From Chitinimonas sp036961565 (lineage in GTDB: Bacteria > Pseudomonadota > Gammaproteobacteria > Burkholderiales > Chitinimonadaceae), in NCBI RefSeq assembly GCF_036961565.1, contig NZ_JBAMDD010000018.1, positions 26,961 to 90,960 of the forward strand: a stretch of 64,000 nucleotides of DNA, written 5' to 3'. Positions within the stretch are counted from its first letter, which is position 1. Each line of letters begins with the position of its first letter. The notes below the pieces were generated by a model. It had not been told where the DNA came from. It was given only the letters and a program-made list of their open reading frames with translations, and ran no database searches. Both the position numbers and the translations under genes were made by a program. Positions 9,018 to 18,246 of the stretch are shown here, piece after piece.

Positions 9018-9048
9018 CGATGGCTTGCTAATGTCACTGCAGTACCCT

Positions 9049-9080
9049 GCAAAGAACCCGCCCCTAGGCGGGTTCTTTGC
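9049..9080. terminator. Terminator after dctP
   Basis: A 14-bp perfect stem (9049-9062 with 9067-9080) with a CCTA loop ends the TRAP operon. The T content of the 3' arm is moderate (TTCTTTGC). Confidence 0.85.
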
Positions 9081-9304
9081 TGTTGGGCATGCCCGAGGGC
9101 GGCTACCATCGTTTGGAATCCGACAGCCCCGGTGAGTGCCAGACTCGCCGCAGCGTCCGTCAGATGCACAATTTGTTGGTGCTCAAGGCACTCTGTGCCT
9201 GATGCTCTGTCGTAGCGCGGCGGCATAGCATTTGCTACGCCGTTTACCCTGCGGATGCTTGCTTGGCCGCCGTTTCTTTCCGCCCTACACAAGGAAATAG
9301 AAGG

Positions 9305-11311
9305 ATGAACCTCCACCCGAGCCGGCTTGCCCTGCTTCTCATGCTGGCCCTGCCTGCCGCCGCCGCCGGGCGCTCCGGCATCGAACTCGACCATTTTGAT
9401 CCCAGCGTCCGTATTCAGGACAATCTGTTTCAAGCCGTCAATGGCAAGTGGATCAAGCAGGCTGAGATCCCGGCCGACGAAAGCAGCTGGGGCACGTTTG
9501 ACGAACTGTACGAGTTGTCGCAGAAGCGGGTGCGCGAGATAGTGGAGGCAGCTGTCGCCCACCCCGACTCTCCCGAATCCCGGCAGATGGCCGCGCTGTA
9601 TCAAAGCTATATGGATGAAGCCCTGGCCGACCGGCTGGGCATGGCACCGGTCAAGCCCCTGCTGGCAGAGATCGACGGCGTGACCGACCGCGAGGGACTG
9701 ACCCGATTGCTAGGCCGATTGGCTGTGCAAGGCATGGAAGGACCATTACGGCCCTACGTCAATGTCGACGACAACGACCCCTCACAGTATGTGGTGATGG
9801 TCGACCAGCACGGCCTGGGTATGCCCGACCGTGACTACTACCTGAAGCAGGACGCCAGCTACAAAAGCACCCGCGCCAGCTATCTAAGCTATCTGGAAGC
9901 CTTGCTGCACCAAGCCGGCCAGACTGATCCGGCCCGCCGCGCCAAAGCCGTGCTGGCACTGGAAACTCGGCTAGCCAAGTCCCAGTGGGATGGTATGGCT
10001 TTGCGCGATCCGCACAAGTCGCACAATAAATTCGATCGTGCCGGCCTGGCTAAAACCGCGCCCAAGTTCGATTGGGCAGCCTTCCTCGACGGTGCCGAGA
10101 TGGGCCAGGTGCAGGTAGTTGACGTGCGCACACCCAGCTACGCCAAGGCAGTGGGCCAGTTGGTGGCGAGCGAACCACTTGAGGTCTGGCGTGACTACCT
10201 GCGCCTGCGCGTACTCGACGGCACGGCGCATCTCATGAGCAAACCGCTGGCCGAGGCCCACTTTAATTTCCATGGCAAGGCACTGAGCGGCATGAGCCAG
10301 ATGTCTACGCGCTGGAAACGCGCAGTCAACATGGTGAACAGTTCGCTGGGTGAAAGCATAGGTAAACGCTACGTTGCGCAATACTTCCCCGCCGAAGCCA
10401 AGGCCAGAATGGAAACCCTGACCGGTAACCTGCTCAAGGCCTATCAGCAGAGCCTGGACCAGGTCGACTGGCTAAGCCCGGCTACCAAAACCGCCGCCAG
10501 GGACAAGCTGTCCAAGTATCGGGTCAAGGTCGGGTATCCCGACAAATGGCGCGATTACAGCGGCCTGGATATCCGTGCCGATGACCTGGTCGGCAATGTA
10601 CTGCGCACCAATCAGTTCAATTACCGGCACAAGCTGTCCTTCCTCGGCAAGCCTGTCGACCGCGATGAATGGGGCATGACACCGCAAACCGTCAACGCCT
10701 ATTACGACGCACCCCTGAATGAGATCGTCTTCCCGGCAGCCATGCTGCAGCCACCATTCTTCAAGGCCGACGCCGATGACGCGGTGAACTACGGTGCAAT
10801 CGGCACCATCATCGCCCATGAAATCAGCCATGGCTTCGACGACCAGGGTAGCCAGTACGATGGTGACGGCAATATGCGCAACTGGTGGCGCCCGGTCGAT
10901 CGCAAAAGCTTCGAGAAGCTGGCTGATAGGCTGGTGGCGCAATATGGCCGCTACGAAGCCTTGCCCAAACATTTCGTCAACGGCCGCCTGACGGTGGGCG
11001 AGAACATCGCCGACCTGTCCGGCTTGCAGATCGCCTTCAAGGCCTACCAGCTGAGCCTGAACGGCAAGCCATCAAACACCCTCGACGGCTTTACCGGCGA
11101 GCAGCGCGTATTCATCGGTTTCGGCCAACTCTGGCGCGGCAAGATACGCGAGCAGGAACGCCTGCGGCGCCTGACCGCCGACGCGCATGCGCCTGATGAT
11201 TTCCGTGCCATCGGCCCGGCAATGAACAGTAGCGCGTTCCACCAGGCATTCAACACCCAACCCGGTGACGGCATGTTCAAGCCCGAGGCTGATCGCATCC
11301 GTATCTGGTAA
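9305..11311 (+). CDS. M13-family zinc metallopeptidase (PepO/neprilysin-like)
   Basis: The 668-residue protein carries a signal peptide (MNLHPSRLALLLMLALPAAAAG) and the full M13 architecture. The large N-terminal domain has NLFQAVNGKWIKQAEIPAD. The catalytic part follows with NAYYDAPLNEIVFPAAMLQPPFF, the zinc motif HEISH (H505-H509) and the second-zinc-ligand motif GENIADLSGLQIAFKAY. It should cleave peptides in the periplasm or outside the cell. The ATG at 9305 is chosen because AAGGAAATAGAAGG precedes it and it gives a clean signal peptide. It is a single-gene unit between two terminators. Confidence 0.93.
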   Translation: MNLHPSRLALLLMLALPAAAAGRSGIELDHFDPSVRIQDNLFQAVNGKWIKQAEIPADESSWGTFDELYELSQKRVREIVEAAVAHPDSPESRQMAALYQSYMDEALADRLGMAPVKPLLAEIDGVTDREGLTRLLGRLAVQGMEGPLRPYVNVDDNDPSQYVVMVDQHGLGMPDRDYYLKQDASYKSTRASYLSYLEALLHQAGQTDPARRAKAVLALETRLAKSQWDGMALRDPHKSHNKFDRAGLAKTAPKFDWAAFLDGAEMGQVQVVDVRTPSYAKAVGQLVASEPLEVWRDYLRLRVLDGTAHLMSKPLAEAHFNFHGKALSGMSQMSTRWKRAVNMVNSSLGESIGKRYVAQYFPAEAKARMETLTGNLLKAYQQSLDQVDWLSPATKTAARDKLSKYRVKVGYPDKWRDYSGLDIRADDLVGNVLRTNQFNYRHKLSFLGKPVDRDEWGMTPQTVNAYYDAPLNEIVFPAAMLQPPFFKADADDAVNYGAIGTIIAHEISHGFDDQGSQYDGDGNMRNWWRPVDRKSFEKLADRLVAQYGRYEALPKHFVNGRLTVGENIADLSGLQIAFKAYQLSLNGKPSNTLDGFTGEQRVFIGFGQLWRGKIREQERLRRLTADAHAPDDFRAIGPAMNSSAFHQAFNTQPGDGMFKPEADRIRIW

Positions 11312-11327
11312 GGCCGCTTAATGCCGT

Positions 11328-11369
11328 AAAAAAGCCGGGCACCATCTTGAGATGGTGCCCGGCTTTTTT
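11328..11369. terminator. Bidirectional terminator between convergent genes
   Basis: A 13-bp perfect stem (11334-11346 with 11351-11363) has a TTGA loop and is flanked by six A on the left and six T on the right. It serves the M13 peptidase gene and the convergent gene at 11450. Confidence 0.95.
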
Positions 11370-11449
11370 GGCCGAGATCCCGCCGTGTTTGAGCCTACGC
11401 TAACCGGTGGGTTGGATACGATGCCGCCCAGCGCCTAGCGCACGGCCGC

Positions 11450-12091
11450 TCAATGCCCCTTCTGCACCGGCTTGGACGCAGGCGTCTCTGTCGGCTTGGC
11501 TGGCTTGGCCCCATAGCCGCCCGGTCCGCTATTCATGGCGTCGATGGCGTCCTTCAGGTTCAGGCATTTCACATCGTCCTTGCTCTTGATGGCGCCGCCC
11601 TCCAGCTCGCACTCCTTGTCGCCAAACTTCAGCATGGCGCCCTTCACCACTGCGGCGGCCTTGGGATTGGCTGCAGCGCCGCCACTACGCAGGCTTTCGC
11701 TGATTTCAGCCAGTACCTTGTTCATGGTTTCGCGCTCGACCTGGGCTGCCGCCAGTTGCTCTTTCAGGGTAGCCAGATCCTTGCCCAGCATGCTGCTGGC
11801 GTCCTTGGCGGCTTCGAGTTCTTTCTCCAGCCCAGCCTTCTCGGCCAGTAGTTTGGCTTGCGCCTGCTTGGCAGTTTTCACCTGGGCAATCAGGTTCTGC
11901 TCGGCATGCAGATTACGCTTGGTCGCCATCACCAGGCCGCCCAGAAAGCCGCCTGCGCCAATGGCAATCACCAGTGCCACCAGCAAAACCACCAGCATGG
12001 CAGACAGCCCGCCGCCCACTCCGCCTCGCATGGCAAGGATCAATCGCTTCATCAAGGGCAGTTTGGCCGCTTGTTCATTTGCCATTGTCAT
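11450..12091 (-). CDS. Membrane-anchored coiled-coil protein of unknown function
   Basis: No family is recognised. The 213-residue product has one transmembrane helix near residues 25-58 (Gly-rich, SAMLVVLLVALVIAIGAGGF). A predicted coiled coil of about 70 residues rich in Lys, Glu, Ala and Leu follows. The C-terminal region has two Cys (KECELEGG...DDVKCLNLKDAIDAM) and ends in a Pro/Lys-rich tail. The start at 12091 is supported by AGAGGA 6 nt upstream; the longer open frame to 12247 runs into the tRNA terminator. It could be a periplasmic-facing scaffold, but the function is unknown. Confidence 0.75.
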   Translation of the reverse strand: MTMANEQAAKLPLMKRLILAMRGGVGGGLSAMLVVLLVALVIAIGAGGFLGGLVMATKRNLHAEQNLIAQVKTAKQAQAKLLAEKAGLEKELEAAKDASSMLGKDLATLKEQLAAAQVERETMNKVLAEISESLRSGGAAANPKAAAVVKGAMLKFGDKECELEGGAIKSKDDVKCLNLKDAIDAMNSGPGGYGAKPAKPTETPASKPVQKGH

Positions 12092-12236
12092 GCGATCCTC
12101 TCGGTTTAACGTTGGCGACGCCAGCCAGTTGCATGCCATATGATTAATCGCATACGCAGTCGCAGGAATCCGTGGCAGGCACCTAGGTGTTTTAGCGATT
12201 ACTATTCTTCGCGTCAAACACCCTTGCGGAAAAAGC

Positions 12237-12270
12237 AAAAGCCGCACAATCTTTCGACTGTGCGGCTTTT
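12237..12270. terminator. Terminator after tRNA-Asn (minus strand)
   Basis: AAAAGCCGCACA (12237-12248) pairs with TGTGCGGCTTTT (12259-12270). It lies directly downstream of the minus-strand tRNA-Asn gene, with U-runs possible in both directions. Confidence 0.88.
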
Positions 12271-12277
12271 GGAAACT

Positions 12278-12353
12278 TGGCTCCTCGACCTGGGCTCGAA
12301 CCAGGGACCTACGGATTAACAGTCCGGCGCTCTACCGACTGAGCTATCGAGGA
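12278..12353 (-). tRNA. tRNA-Asn (GTT)
   Basis: This is a 76-nt cloverleaf with encoded CCA. The acceptor stem is TCCTCGA/TCGAGGA, the D-arm AGCTCAGTCGGTAGAGC, the anticodon loop CTGTTAATC with anticodon GTT, and the T-arm GGTTCGAGCC. It is identical over all 76 nt to the plus-strand tRNA at 36097-36172. It has its own promoter at 12369-12397 and a terminator at 12237-12270. Confidence 0.98.
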
Positions 12354-12368
12354 ACTAAAGAAGCCGCT

Positions 12369-12397
12369 ATACTAAAAGGCTGTGCTTGGCGTGTCAA
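12369..12397 (-). promoter_or_regulatory. Sigma70-type promoter of tRNA-Asn
   Basis: On the minus strand a perfect TTGACA (complement of 12392-12397) is followed after 17 nt by TAGTAT (complement of 12369-12374), about 16 nt from the tRNA 5' end. Confidence 0.8.
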
Positions 12398-12432
12398 CAC
12401 CCGTTTCGATTTCAAACTTATAAGAAGGCCTC

Positions 12433-13692
12433 ATGTCTGCCCTCAAGAAACTGTTGATCATAGTCGTGGTTCTGGTTGCCATCGTGGCTGCCATCCCGCT
12501 GCTATTCCCCTACGATCGCTACAAAGCCGATATCGAACAGGCAGTTAGCGCACGCCTGGACATCCCTGTCAGCATCAGCGATATCGCTTTCAGCTACGAC
12601 CCCAAACCCCAATTAGCACTCAAGCAGCTGACCATGGGCAAGCAGGGCGAGGCAGAAATTGCCCAGATCATTGTGCCCATTACCCTGCGCAACCTGATCA
12701 ATCTGCGTACCGAGCTGACCGATGTGGTACTGGAGCAAGCCCAGTTCAAGCAGGATTTTGCGCTTTCCCTGCCTGGCCGGCTCAAGCCCAACCCGGGTGG
12801 TCGCGATATCAATTTCGCCAAGCTCAAGCTGAAAGACCTGACCATACAGCTGACCCAACGCAAGATCGGCCCGCTGTCCGGCACCTTGCAGCTGAATCAG
12901 GACGGCACCTTCAAGCTGGTCACCCTGACCGACGCAGACGAGCGCGCCACCCTCACCATCAAGCCAGAGGGCGACAAGTTCGGCCTCGACTTTACCGCCA
13001 ACAATTGGGTTGCCCCTGGCCCTTACCCCGACGCTCGCTTTGACCAGCTGATACTCCGCGGCATGGCCGACAAGGACGGTATCCTGATCGACGATGTTCA
13101 GGCACTGATCTTCGGCTCGCCCGCCGTGGGCGTGGCGCAACTGAGCTGGGTGGAGGGCTGGAAGCTGACTGGCAGCCTGCAGACACGCAGCATGCAGGTT
13201 GAGCCGCTGATCTCGCTGGCCAGCGCCACCACCCGCTCCACCGGCCGCATGGCTGCCACCGCCGATTTCGAGTTCAGCGGCGACAGCTATGAGAACCTGT
13301 TCGCCAAGCGCCGCGTGTCGGTCAAGTTCTCGGTACGCGATGGCAACCTGCATAACTTCGACCTGATCACCCCGCTCAAGTCGCAGAGCCCATCGGTGCT
13401 GCAACGCGGCGGCCAGACCCGCTTCGACACCCTGGCCGGCGAATATCTGCTGGAAGATACCCAGGTCTCCTTGCGCAGCCTGCAGCTGAACTCGGGTAAA
13501 TTCTCGGCCAGTGGCGGCCTCACCATCAGCCCGGAGCGCAAGCTGGGTGGCCGTATCAATACCCGCCTGTCCAGTGGCAGCATCGTGGTCAACGCGCCGC
13601 TGGCCATCGCCGGCACGCTGGATGCTCCAGAGCTGCGCTCGGCTGGCGCTTACAAGCCAGGTAGCAGCGAGAACACCACGCAGATCTTTTAA
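12433..13692 (+). CDS. AsmA-like envelope protein
   Basis: The 419-residue protein has one N-terminal membrane anchor (LLIIVVVLVAIVAAIPLLF). A long beta-rich body follows with the AsmA/TamB-type pattern: YDRYKADIEQAVSARLDIPVSISDIAFSY at the start, then repeats of short beta-strands. A C-terminal AsmA domain has RFDTLAGEYLLEDTQVSLRSLQL and a final LSSGSIVVNAPLAIAGTLDAPEL. Members are thought to hold or carry phospholipid in the periplasm and to affect outer-membrane biogenesis. It is a single-gene unit ahead of ygfZ. Confidence 0.82.
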   Translation: MSALKKLLIIVVVLVAIVAAIPLLFPYDRYKADIEQAVSARLDIPVSISDIAFSYDPKPQLALKQLTMGKQGEAEIAQIIVPITLRNLINLRTELTDVVLEQAQFKQDFALSLPGRLKPNPGGRDINFAKLKLKDLTIQLTQRKIGPLSGTLQLNQDGTFKLVTLTDADERATLTIKPEGDKFGLDFTANNWVAPGPYPDARFDQLILRGMADKDGILIDDVQALIFGSPAVGVAQLSWVEGWKLTGSLQTRSMQVEPLISLASATTRSTGRMAATADFEFSGDSYENLFAKRRVSVKFSVRDGNLHNFDLITPLKSQSPSVLQRGGQTRFDTLAGEYLLEDTQVSLRSLQLNSGKFSASGGLTISPERKLGGRINTRLSSGSIVVNAPLAIAGTLDAPELRSAGAYKPGSSENTTQIF

Positions 13693-13748
13693 CCGTTAAG
13701 CTGTGTGATAACCGACGGTTGAGCCGACAGTTAATCATCAGTATGGAT

Positions 13749-13771
13749 ATCGCCGGCCCCTGGCCGGCGAT
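13749..13771 (+). other. Strong GC-rich hairpin between the AsmA-like gene and ygfZ
   Basis: TCGCCGGCC (13750-13758) and GGCCGGCGA (13762-13770) form a perfect stem with a 3-nt loop, extended by an A-T pair. Only a weak T-rich stretch follows (TCGTCATTTG). It may attenuate read-through from the AsmA-like gene, or it may simply structure the ygfZ leader. Confidence 0.5.
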
Positions 13772-13795
13772 CGTCATTTGGAGGCAATAGCAGCA

Positions 13796-14797
13796 ATGGA
13801 TTGGCACACTTACCTGGCAAGCCAGGGCGCACAAACCGATGAACAAGGTCAGGTCAGCTTTCCCACTGCGGCAGCAGACACCGCGCTGGTGCCACTGCAG
13901 CAGTTCGGCCTGATACGCTTTAGCGGCGAGGAGACCCTGGCGTTCCTGCATGGCCAGGTGTCCAGCGATCTCAAGAAAATGCCCGCCGACGGTTGCCAGT
14001 ACTCCAGCTACTCCACCCCCAAGGGCCGTATGCTGGCCAGCTTCCTGGTATTGCGTGAAGCCGACGATGTCCTGCTGATGCTGCCGCGCACCTTGCAGGC
14101 AGGGGTACAAAAGCGCCTGAGCATGTACGTATTGCGCAGCAAGACCCGCGCCACCGATGCCAGCGACGAGCGCGTGCTGCTGGGCCTGAGTGGCCCGCAA
14201 GCCACCGCCATCGCGCTGGCCGTGTTCGGCACAGCCCCAGTCGAGGCCATGCAGACCATCAAGCTGGCCGGCGGCTTGCTTGCCCGTCTGGGGCAGGATC
14301 GTCTGCTGCTCTGCCTGACGCCCGACGCCGCCACGGCGGCGTGGCCCGCCCTGCTGGCCGCTGGCGCCCAAGCATCGGGTACAGCTGCCTGGACACTGTC
14401 GGACATCCGCGCAGGCATACCCTGGATATTGCCCGAAACCCAAGAGGCCTTTGTCGCACAGATGGCCAATATGGAACTGATCGGCGCCGTCAGCTTCAAG
14501 AAGGGCTGTTATCCCGGCCAGGAAATCGTCGCCCGCACCCAATACCTGGGCAAGCTCAAGCGCCGTACCTTTCGAGTCAGTGCCACCGCCCCCATGCAGG
14601 CCGGACAAGCCGTCTACAGCCCGGAGATGAACGGCCAGGCCTGCGGCCAGGTTGCCCAGGCCGCGCCGGCTGGCGAAGGCCTATGGGAAGCGCTGGTCGT
14701 GGTACAGATGGCCAGCGTGGAGCACGGTGTCCACCTTGATAGCCCCGAGGGCCCGCTACTCAACTTCCTGCCGCTGCCCTATCCGGTACACGAGTAA
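13796..14797 (+). CDS. ygfZ: YgfZ/GcvT folate-binding protein (iron-sulfur cluster repair)
   Basis: The 333-residue protein has the diagnostic motif KGCYPGQEIVARTQYLGKLKRR (C238), conserved in YgfZ and required in E. coli for its role in Fe-S enzyme maintenance. The N-terminal half contains FLHGQVSSDL, the folate-binding GcvT-like signature. GGAGG (13780-13784) lies 11 nt upstream of the chosen ATG; a TTG at 13778 would place the Shine-Dalgarno inside the gene. The gene ends just before a bidirectional terminator. Confidence 0.95.
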   Translation: MDWHTYLASQGAQTDEQGQVSFPTAAADTALVPLQQFGLIRFSGEETLAFLHGQVSSDLKKMPADGCQYSSYSTPKGRMLASFLVLREADDVLLMLPRTLQAGVQKRLSMYVLRSKTRATDASDERVLLGLSGPQATAIALAVFGTAPVEAMQTIKLAGGLLARLGQDRLLLCLTPDAATAAWPALLAAGAQASGTAAWTLSDIRAGIPWILPETQEAFVAQMANMELIGAVSFKKGCYPGQEIVARTQYLGKLKRRTFRVSATAPMQAGQAVYSPEMNGQACGQVAQAAPAGEGLWEALVVVQMASVEHGVHLDSPEGPLLNFLPLPYPVHE

Positions 14798-14821
14798 GCG
14801 CTTGTCAGCATCACCGGCCCG

Positions 14822-14852
14822 TAAAAAAACCGCCACTCGGGCGGTTTTTTTA
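14822..14852. terminator. Bidirectional terminator between ygfZ and folE2
   Basis: ACCGCC (14829-14834) pairs with GGCGGT (14840-14845), flanked by a 7-A run on the left and a 7-T run on the right. It serves the convergent ygfZ and folE2. Confidence 0.93.
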
Positions 14853-14864
14853 CGCTCACTTGGA

Positions 14865-15671
14865 TCAGGCCATGCGCTTGTCGTGCTCGATCAAGGCGTA
14901 GGCAGAGTGATTGTGGATAGACTCGAAGTTCTCCACCTCCACCACATAGCGGTCTATCCGGGGGTCGCCGTTGAGCCTGGCGGCCACATCGCGGATAAAG
15001 TCTTCCACGAACTTGGGGTTGTCGTAGGCCTGCTCAGTCACATACTTCTCATCCGGCCGCTTGAGTATGCCGTAGACCTCGCAGGATGCCTCTTCCTCGG
15101 CCACCCGTATCAGCTCTTCCAGCCACACCCTGTCATTCACCTGGGCGGTGATGGTCACATGCGAGCGCTGGTTGTGCGCACCGTATTCCGAGATCTTCTT
15201 GGAACAGGGGCAAAGACTGGTCGCAGCCACCACCACCTTGATGGTCTGGGTAAACACTCCCTGCCGTATCTCGCCGATCAGGCTGACATCGTAGTCCATC
15301 AGGCTTTGCACGCCTGATACTGGCGCCGTCTTGTTCATGAAGAACGGAAAGCGCATCTCGATATAGCCCGATTCCGCCTCCAGCTTTCCCACCATCTCGC
15401 GCGCCATCTGCTCGAACGACGCCACCGAGATCGCCTGCTCGTGGCTGTTCAGCAATTGCACGAAGCGCGACATATGCGTGCCCTTGTAGTGCTCAGGCAG
15501 ATACACATACATATCGAAGCCAGCAACCGTATGCTGCACCCCATCGGCCCGGTCGGCCACCTTGACGGGATGGCGCAGGGACTTGATGCCGACCTTGTTG
15601 ATGGCGATGTTGCGTACATCGCGCGAGCTTTGCACGTCCTCGAGAGGCGCGGGCTTGTGGGGTGCGTTCAT
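14865..15671 (-). CDS. folE2: GTP cyclohydrolase FolE2 (type IB)
   Basis: The 268-residue enzyme converts GTP to dihydroneopterin triphosphate, the first step of folate synthesis. The family motif SLCPCSKKISEYGAHNQRSH lies near residues 152-171, with metal-ligand cysteines C154 and C156. GVQHTVAGFDMYVYLPEHYKGTHMSRF is also typical. Unlike FolE, this type can use metals other than zinc and is Zur-controlled in some bacteria. I saw no convincing Zur box in the 146-nt upstream region. AGGA lies 8 nt before the ATG. Confidence 0.96.
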   Translation of the reverse strand: MNAPHKPAPLEDVQSSRDVRNIAINKVGIKSLRHPVKVADRADGVQHTVAGFDMYVYLPEHYKGTHMSRFVQLLNSHEQAISVASFEQMAREMVGKLEAESGYIEMRFPFFMNKTAPVSGVQSLMDYDVSLIGEIRQGVFTQTIKVVVAATSLCPCSKKISEYGAHNQRSHVTITAQVNDRVWLEELIRVAEEEASCEVYGILKRPDEKYVTEQAYDNPKFVEDFIRDVAARLNGDPRIDRYVVEVENFESIHNHSAYALIEHDKRMA

Positions 15672-15817
15672 GATGCGATCCTGATGCGATAGGGGTCAAT
15701 TGTACCGGGCAGCAAATACCCGAGTAAACCAATCAAGAATTTCAGGCCAGTTCCTGTCAATTCAAGCGGGCCTGCCGATTGATTCTTCCAATCGGCGCCA
15801 TAGTCCTTTTTCTTCAA

Positions 15818-16087
15818 TCAGTTGCATCCTGCCGCCACCAAGGCCAGCTTCGCCTTGCGATCCAGCTTCTTGATGGCCGCCTCCCGCCGCGAGGCACTGG
15901 ACCTGTCCTCGCACGCCTCGGCATAGGCCAGCACCACGGGCAGACGTACCCGGGTGTAACGGGCACCGCGCCCGCGATTGTGAGTGACGATGCGCGCCGC
16001 CAGATCATTGCTGATACCGCAATAGAGGCTATCGTCGGCACAGCGCAGTAAATAGACACACCAGCCTTGCGGCACAGGCCACTCCAT
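15818..16087 (-). CDS. GIY-YIG domain protein (YhbQ/UPF0213-like)
   Basis: The 89-residue protein is a single GIY-YIG domain. CVYLLRCADDSLYCGISND gives the two GIY/YIG-like strands, followed by the Arg in LAARIVTHNRGRGARYTR and the Glu-containing REAAIKKLDRKAKLALV. This size and layout match the YhbQ-type family of putative structure-specific nucleases. Its ATG overlaps the stop of the upstream gene by one base (TGATG), so the two are probably translated from one message. Confidence 0.9.
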   Translation of the reverse strand: MEWPVPQGWCVYLLRCADDSLYCGISNDLAARIVTHNRGRGARYTRVRLPVVLAYAEACEDRSSASRREAAIKKLDRKAKLALVAAGCN

Positions 16088-16551
16088 CAGAATATGCCCA
16101 TGGCGATACCACCGGCCATGGCCTCACCCAGCTCGCAGGCCTGCTGCAACTGCGTCTCGGTGGGCGCGCCCTTGACCACCAGTGGCTCGGCAATGGCCTT
16201 CAGCGGGTAGCCACGGGCAATACGCTCCACCGCCAAGACCGCCCCGCTGCCGTCATTGCCGCCCACCACGACCAGTGCATAGGGCAGGCCCGCAATCCTG
16301 CCCTGGGCGGGGTAGAAGGTACGGTCAAAGAAATCCTTCAGCGCACCCGCCATATAGCCAAACTTCTCTGGCGTCACCAGCAGCAGGCCCTGTGCCGCCA
16401 GCAAATCCGGCAGATCCGCCTGCAGCGCCGGCAGCATGACCGTGGCCACCTCGTCCGCCAGCGCAGCAGCACCGATCCGCGCCGATTGCGCCAGCGCATA
16501 GGTATGGCCGGCCTCGGTCTGCCCGGCATGCAGTATCAGCAGCTGTTTCAT
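16087..16551 (-). CDS. Flavodoxin-like NAD(P)H-dependent reductase
   Basis: The 154-residue protein has the flavodoxin/NADPH-dependent FMN reductase fold. Strand 1 is KQLLILHAGQTEAGHTYALA with the phosphate-binding loop. VTPEKFGYMAGALKDFFDRTFYP resembles the FMN-contacting segment seen in WrbA/NAD(P)H oxidoreductase relatives, and a Gly-rich ALVVVGGNDGSGA loop follows. It is coupled to the GIY-YIG gene by a 1-nt overlap. The electron acceptor is unknown. Confidence 0.82.
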   Translation of the reverse strand: MKQLLILHAGQTEAGHTYALAQSARIGAAALADEVATVMLPALQADLPDLLAAQGLLLVTPEKFGYMAGALKDFFDRTFYPAQGRIAGLPYALVVVGGNDGSGAVLAVERIARGYPLKAIAEPLVVKGAPTETQLQQACELGEAMAGGIAMGIF

Positions 16552-16657
16552 TCCCTATCTCACACTCGCCGCAGGTATTACATCAACAAGCGCCACGCTG
16601 GGCAGTCTATGATCCAGAACACATCGCCCCTTCTTGCTATGACCGTATCCAGCCGCC

Positions 16658-18103
16658 ATGTTCCATACCGTATCGCAGCTACGCCAGATAGAACAGCAGG
16701 CCCGCAAGCTGAACCTACCCCTGATGCAACGTGCCGGGCGCGCTGCCGCCGATTTTATTTCGCGCCGTTTCGGCAAGGCAGCACCCATCGGCGTGCTGGT
16801 AGGGCCGGGCAACAATGGTGGCGACGCACTGGTTGCCGCCACCTTGCTGAAGCAGTTGGGCTATAGCCTATCCGTCTGCATGCCAGCCGGGCCAGGCAAC
16901 CTGCCCGCTGATGCCGCCACCGCCTACCGCGACTGGCAGCGCTGCGGCGGCACCGAGAGCGCCCAGGCGCCGACAGGGGCCTGCACCGTCATCATCGACG
17001 GCCTGTTCGGCCTGGGCCTGAACCGCCCGCTGGCGCCACACTGGCAGGCGCTGATTACCCAAGTCAACCAGCTAGGCAAACCGATACTGGCGCTGGACGT
17101 GCCCAGCGGCGTACATGCCGACAGCGGCGCACTGCTGGGCGCCCCCATACAGGCCCGCTGGACCCTGAGCTTCATCGGTCAGGCACGTGGGCTGGCCACC
17201 GGCGCAGCCCGCGACTATACCGGGCTCTGCCTGCTGGACAAGCTGGGGCTGGTCGCCCCCACGCTGGATCAGGCTGCGCTGCCGGATACCGCCACCGTAG
17301 CCCAAACCATCCGCATACCGCGCGCGGCCGACAGCCACAAAGGCAGCTACGGCACCATCTGCATCATAGGCGGCGCCGAGGGCATGACCGGTGCCGCCCT
17401 GCTGGCCGGCAGGGCCGCACTGCAGGCCGGTGCAGGCAAGGTTTTTACCGGCCTGCTGGGGCCGGTACCCAGTGCAGACCTGGCTCGCCCCGAGTTGATG
17501 CTGCGTCCAGCCGATACCCTGCTGATGGATGCGGCCGATCTGATACTGCTGGGGCCGGGCCTGGGCCAAGGCGCGCCAGCTGCCGACCTGTTGCACCATG
17601 CGCTGAGCAGCCCACAGGCACTGGTACTGGATGCTGACGCCCTCAACCTGTTGGCCAGCGACCCACGCCTCACCCAGGCCGCCCGCCTGCGCCAGGCGCC
17701 TACCGTGTTGACGCCCCATCCGGCCGAAGCCGCGCGGCTACTGGCCTGCAGCACAGCCGAGGTACAGCAGCACCGCTATGATGCAGCGGCAGAACTGACC
17801 CGCCGCTACCATGCCACCATCGTGCTCAAGGGCGCAGGTAGCGTTATCGTCGACGGCGCCCTCATGGCGGTCAACCAGAGCGGCAGCGCCGCACTGGCCA
17901 ATGCCGGCCAAGGCGACTTGCTGAGTGGCCTGATCGCCGCACTGATGGCACAAGGCCTCACTGCCTGGCAGGCCACCTGCCTGGCCACCCACCTACATGG
18001 CTGCGCCAGCGACGCCCTGGTCAATCGCGATGGCCGGTGCATCACCTTGGCCAACGAGGTGATCGCCGAGCTGGATCGGCACCTTGCCCCTTATTTCCGC
18101 TAG
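16658..18103 (+). CDS. nnr: Bifunctional NAD(P)H-hydrate epimerase / ADP-dependent dehydratase
   Basis: The 481-residue fusion repairs hydrated NADH and NADPH. The N-terminal YjeF_N epimerase domain (about 1-210) has IGVLVGPGNNGGDALVAATLL and the catalytic-Asp region IIDGLFGLGLNR, then LALDVPSGVHADSG. The C-terminal ribokinase-like dehydratase domain (about 225-481) has HKGSYGTICIIGGAEGMTGAA and ends with the NAGQGDLLSGLIAALMAQG motif and its catalytic Asp. Length and domain order match E. coli YjeF (Nnr). It is divergent from the flavodoxin-like gene. Confidence 0.95.
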   Translation: MFHTVSQLRQIEQQARKLNLPLMQRAGRAAADFISRRFGKAAPIGVLVGPGNNGGDALVAATLLKQLGYSLSVCMPAGPGNLPADAATAYRDWQRCGGTESAQAPTGACTVIIDGLFGLGLNRPLAPHWQALITQVNQLGKPILALDVPSGVHADSGALLGAPIQARWTLSFIGQARGLATGAARDYTGLCLLDKLGLVAPTLDQAALPDTATVAQTIRIPRAADSHKGSYGTICIIGGAEGMTGAALLAGRAALQAGAGKVFTGLLGPVPSADLARPELMLRPADTLLMDAADLILLGPGLGQGAPAADLLHHALSSPQALVLDADALNLLASDPRLTQAARLRQAPTVLTPHPAEAARLLACSTAEVQQHRYDAAAELTRRYHATIVLKGAGSVIVDGALMAVNQSGSAALANAGQGDLLSGLIAALMAQGLTAWQATCLATHLHGCASDALVNRDGRCITLANEVIAELDRHLAPYFR

Positions 18104-18246
18104 CGGGATTGCCGGCGCCCCCCTCCCCAAGCACACCTGCCAGGTTTTGCGGCGGTCTGGCAGAACTGCGCGAGGAGAGTTTTTTCACCCGCAAGGCCGC
18201 ATGGGGACGAGAATGTGGCATCCACCTACATCAAGCCCCCATCTGC

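Noticed and set aside
15672..15817. Possible Zur box upstream of folE2
   Set aside because: No palindromic AT-rich Zur-like sequence; only a TGATGCGAT direct repeat next to the start codon.
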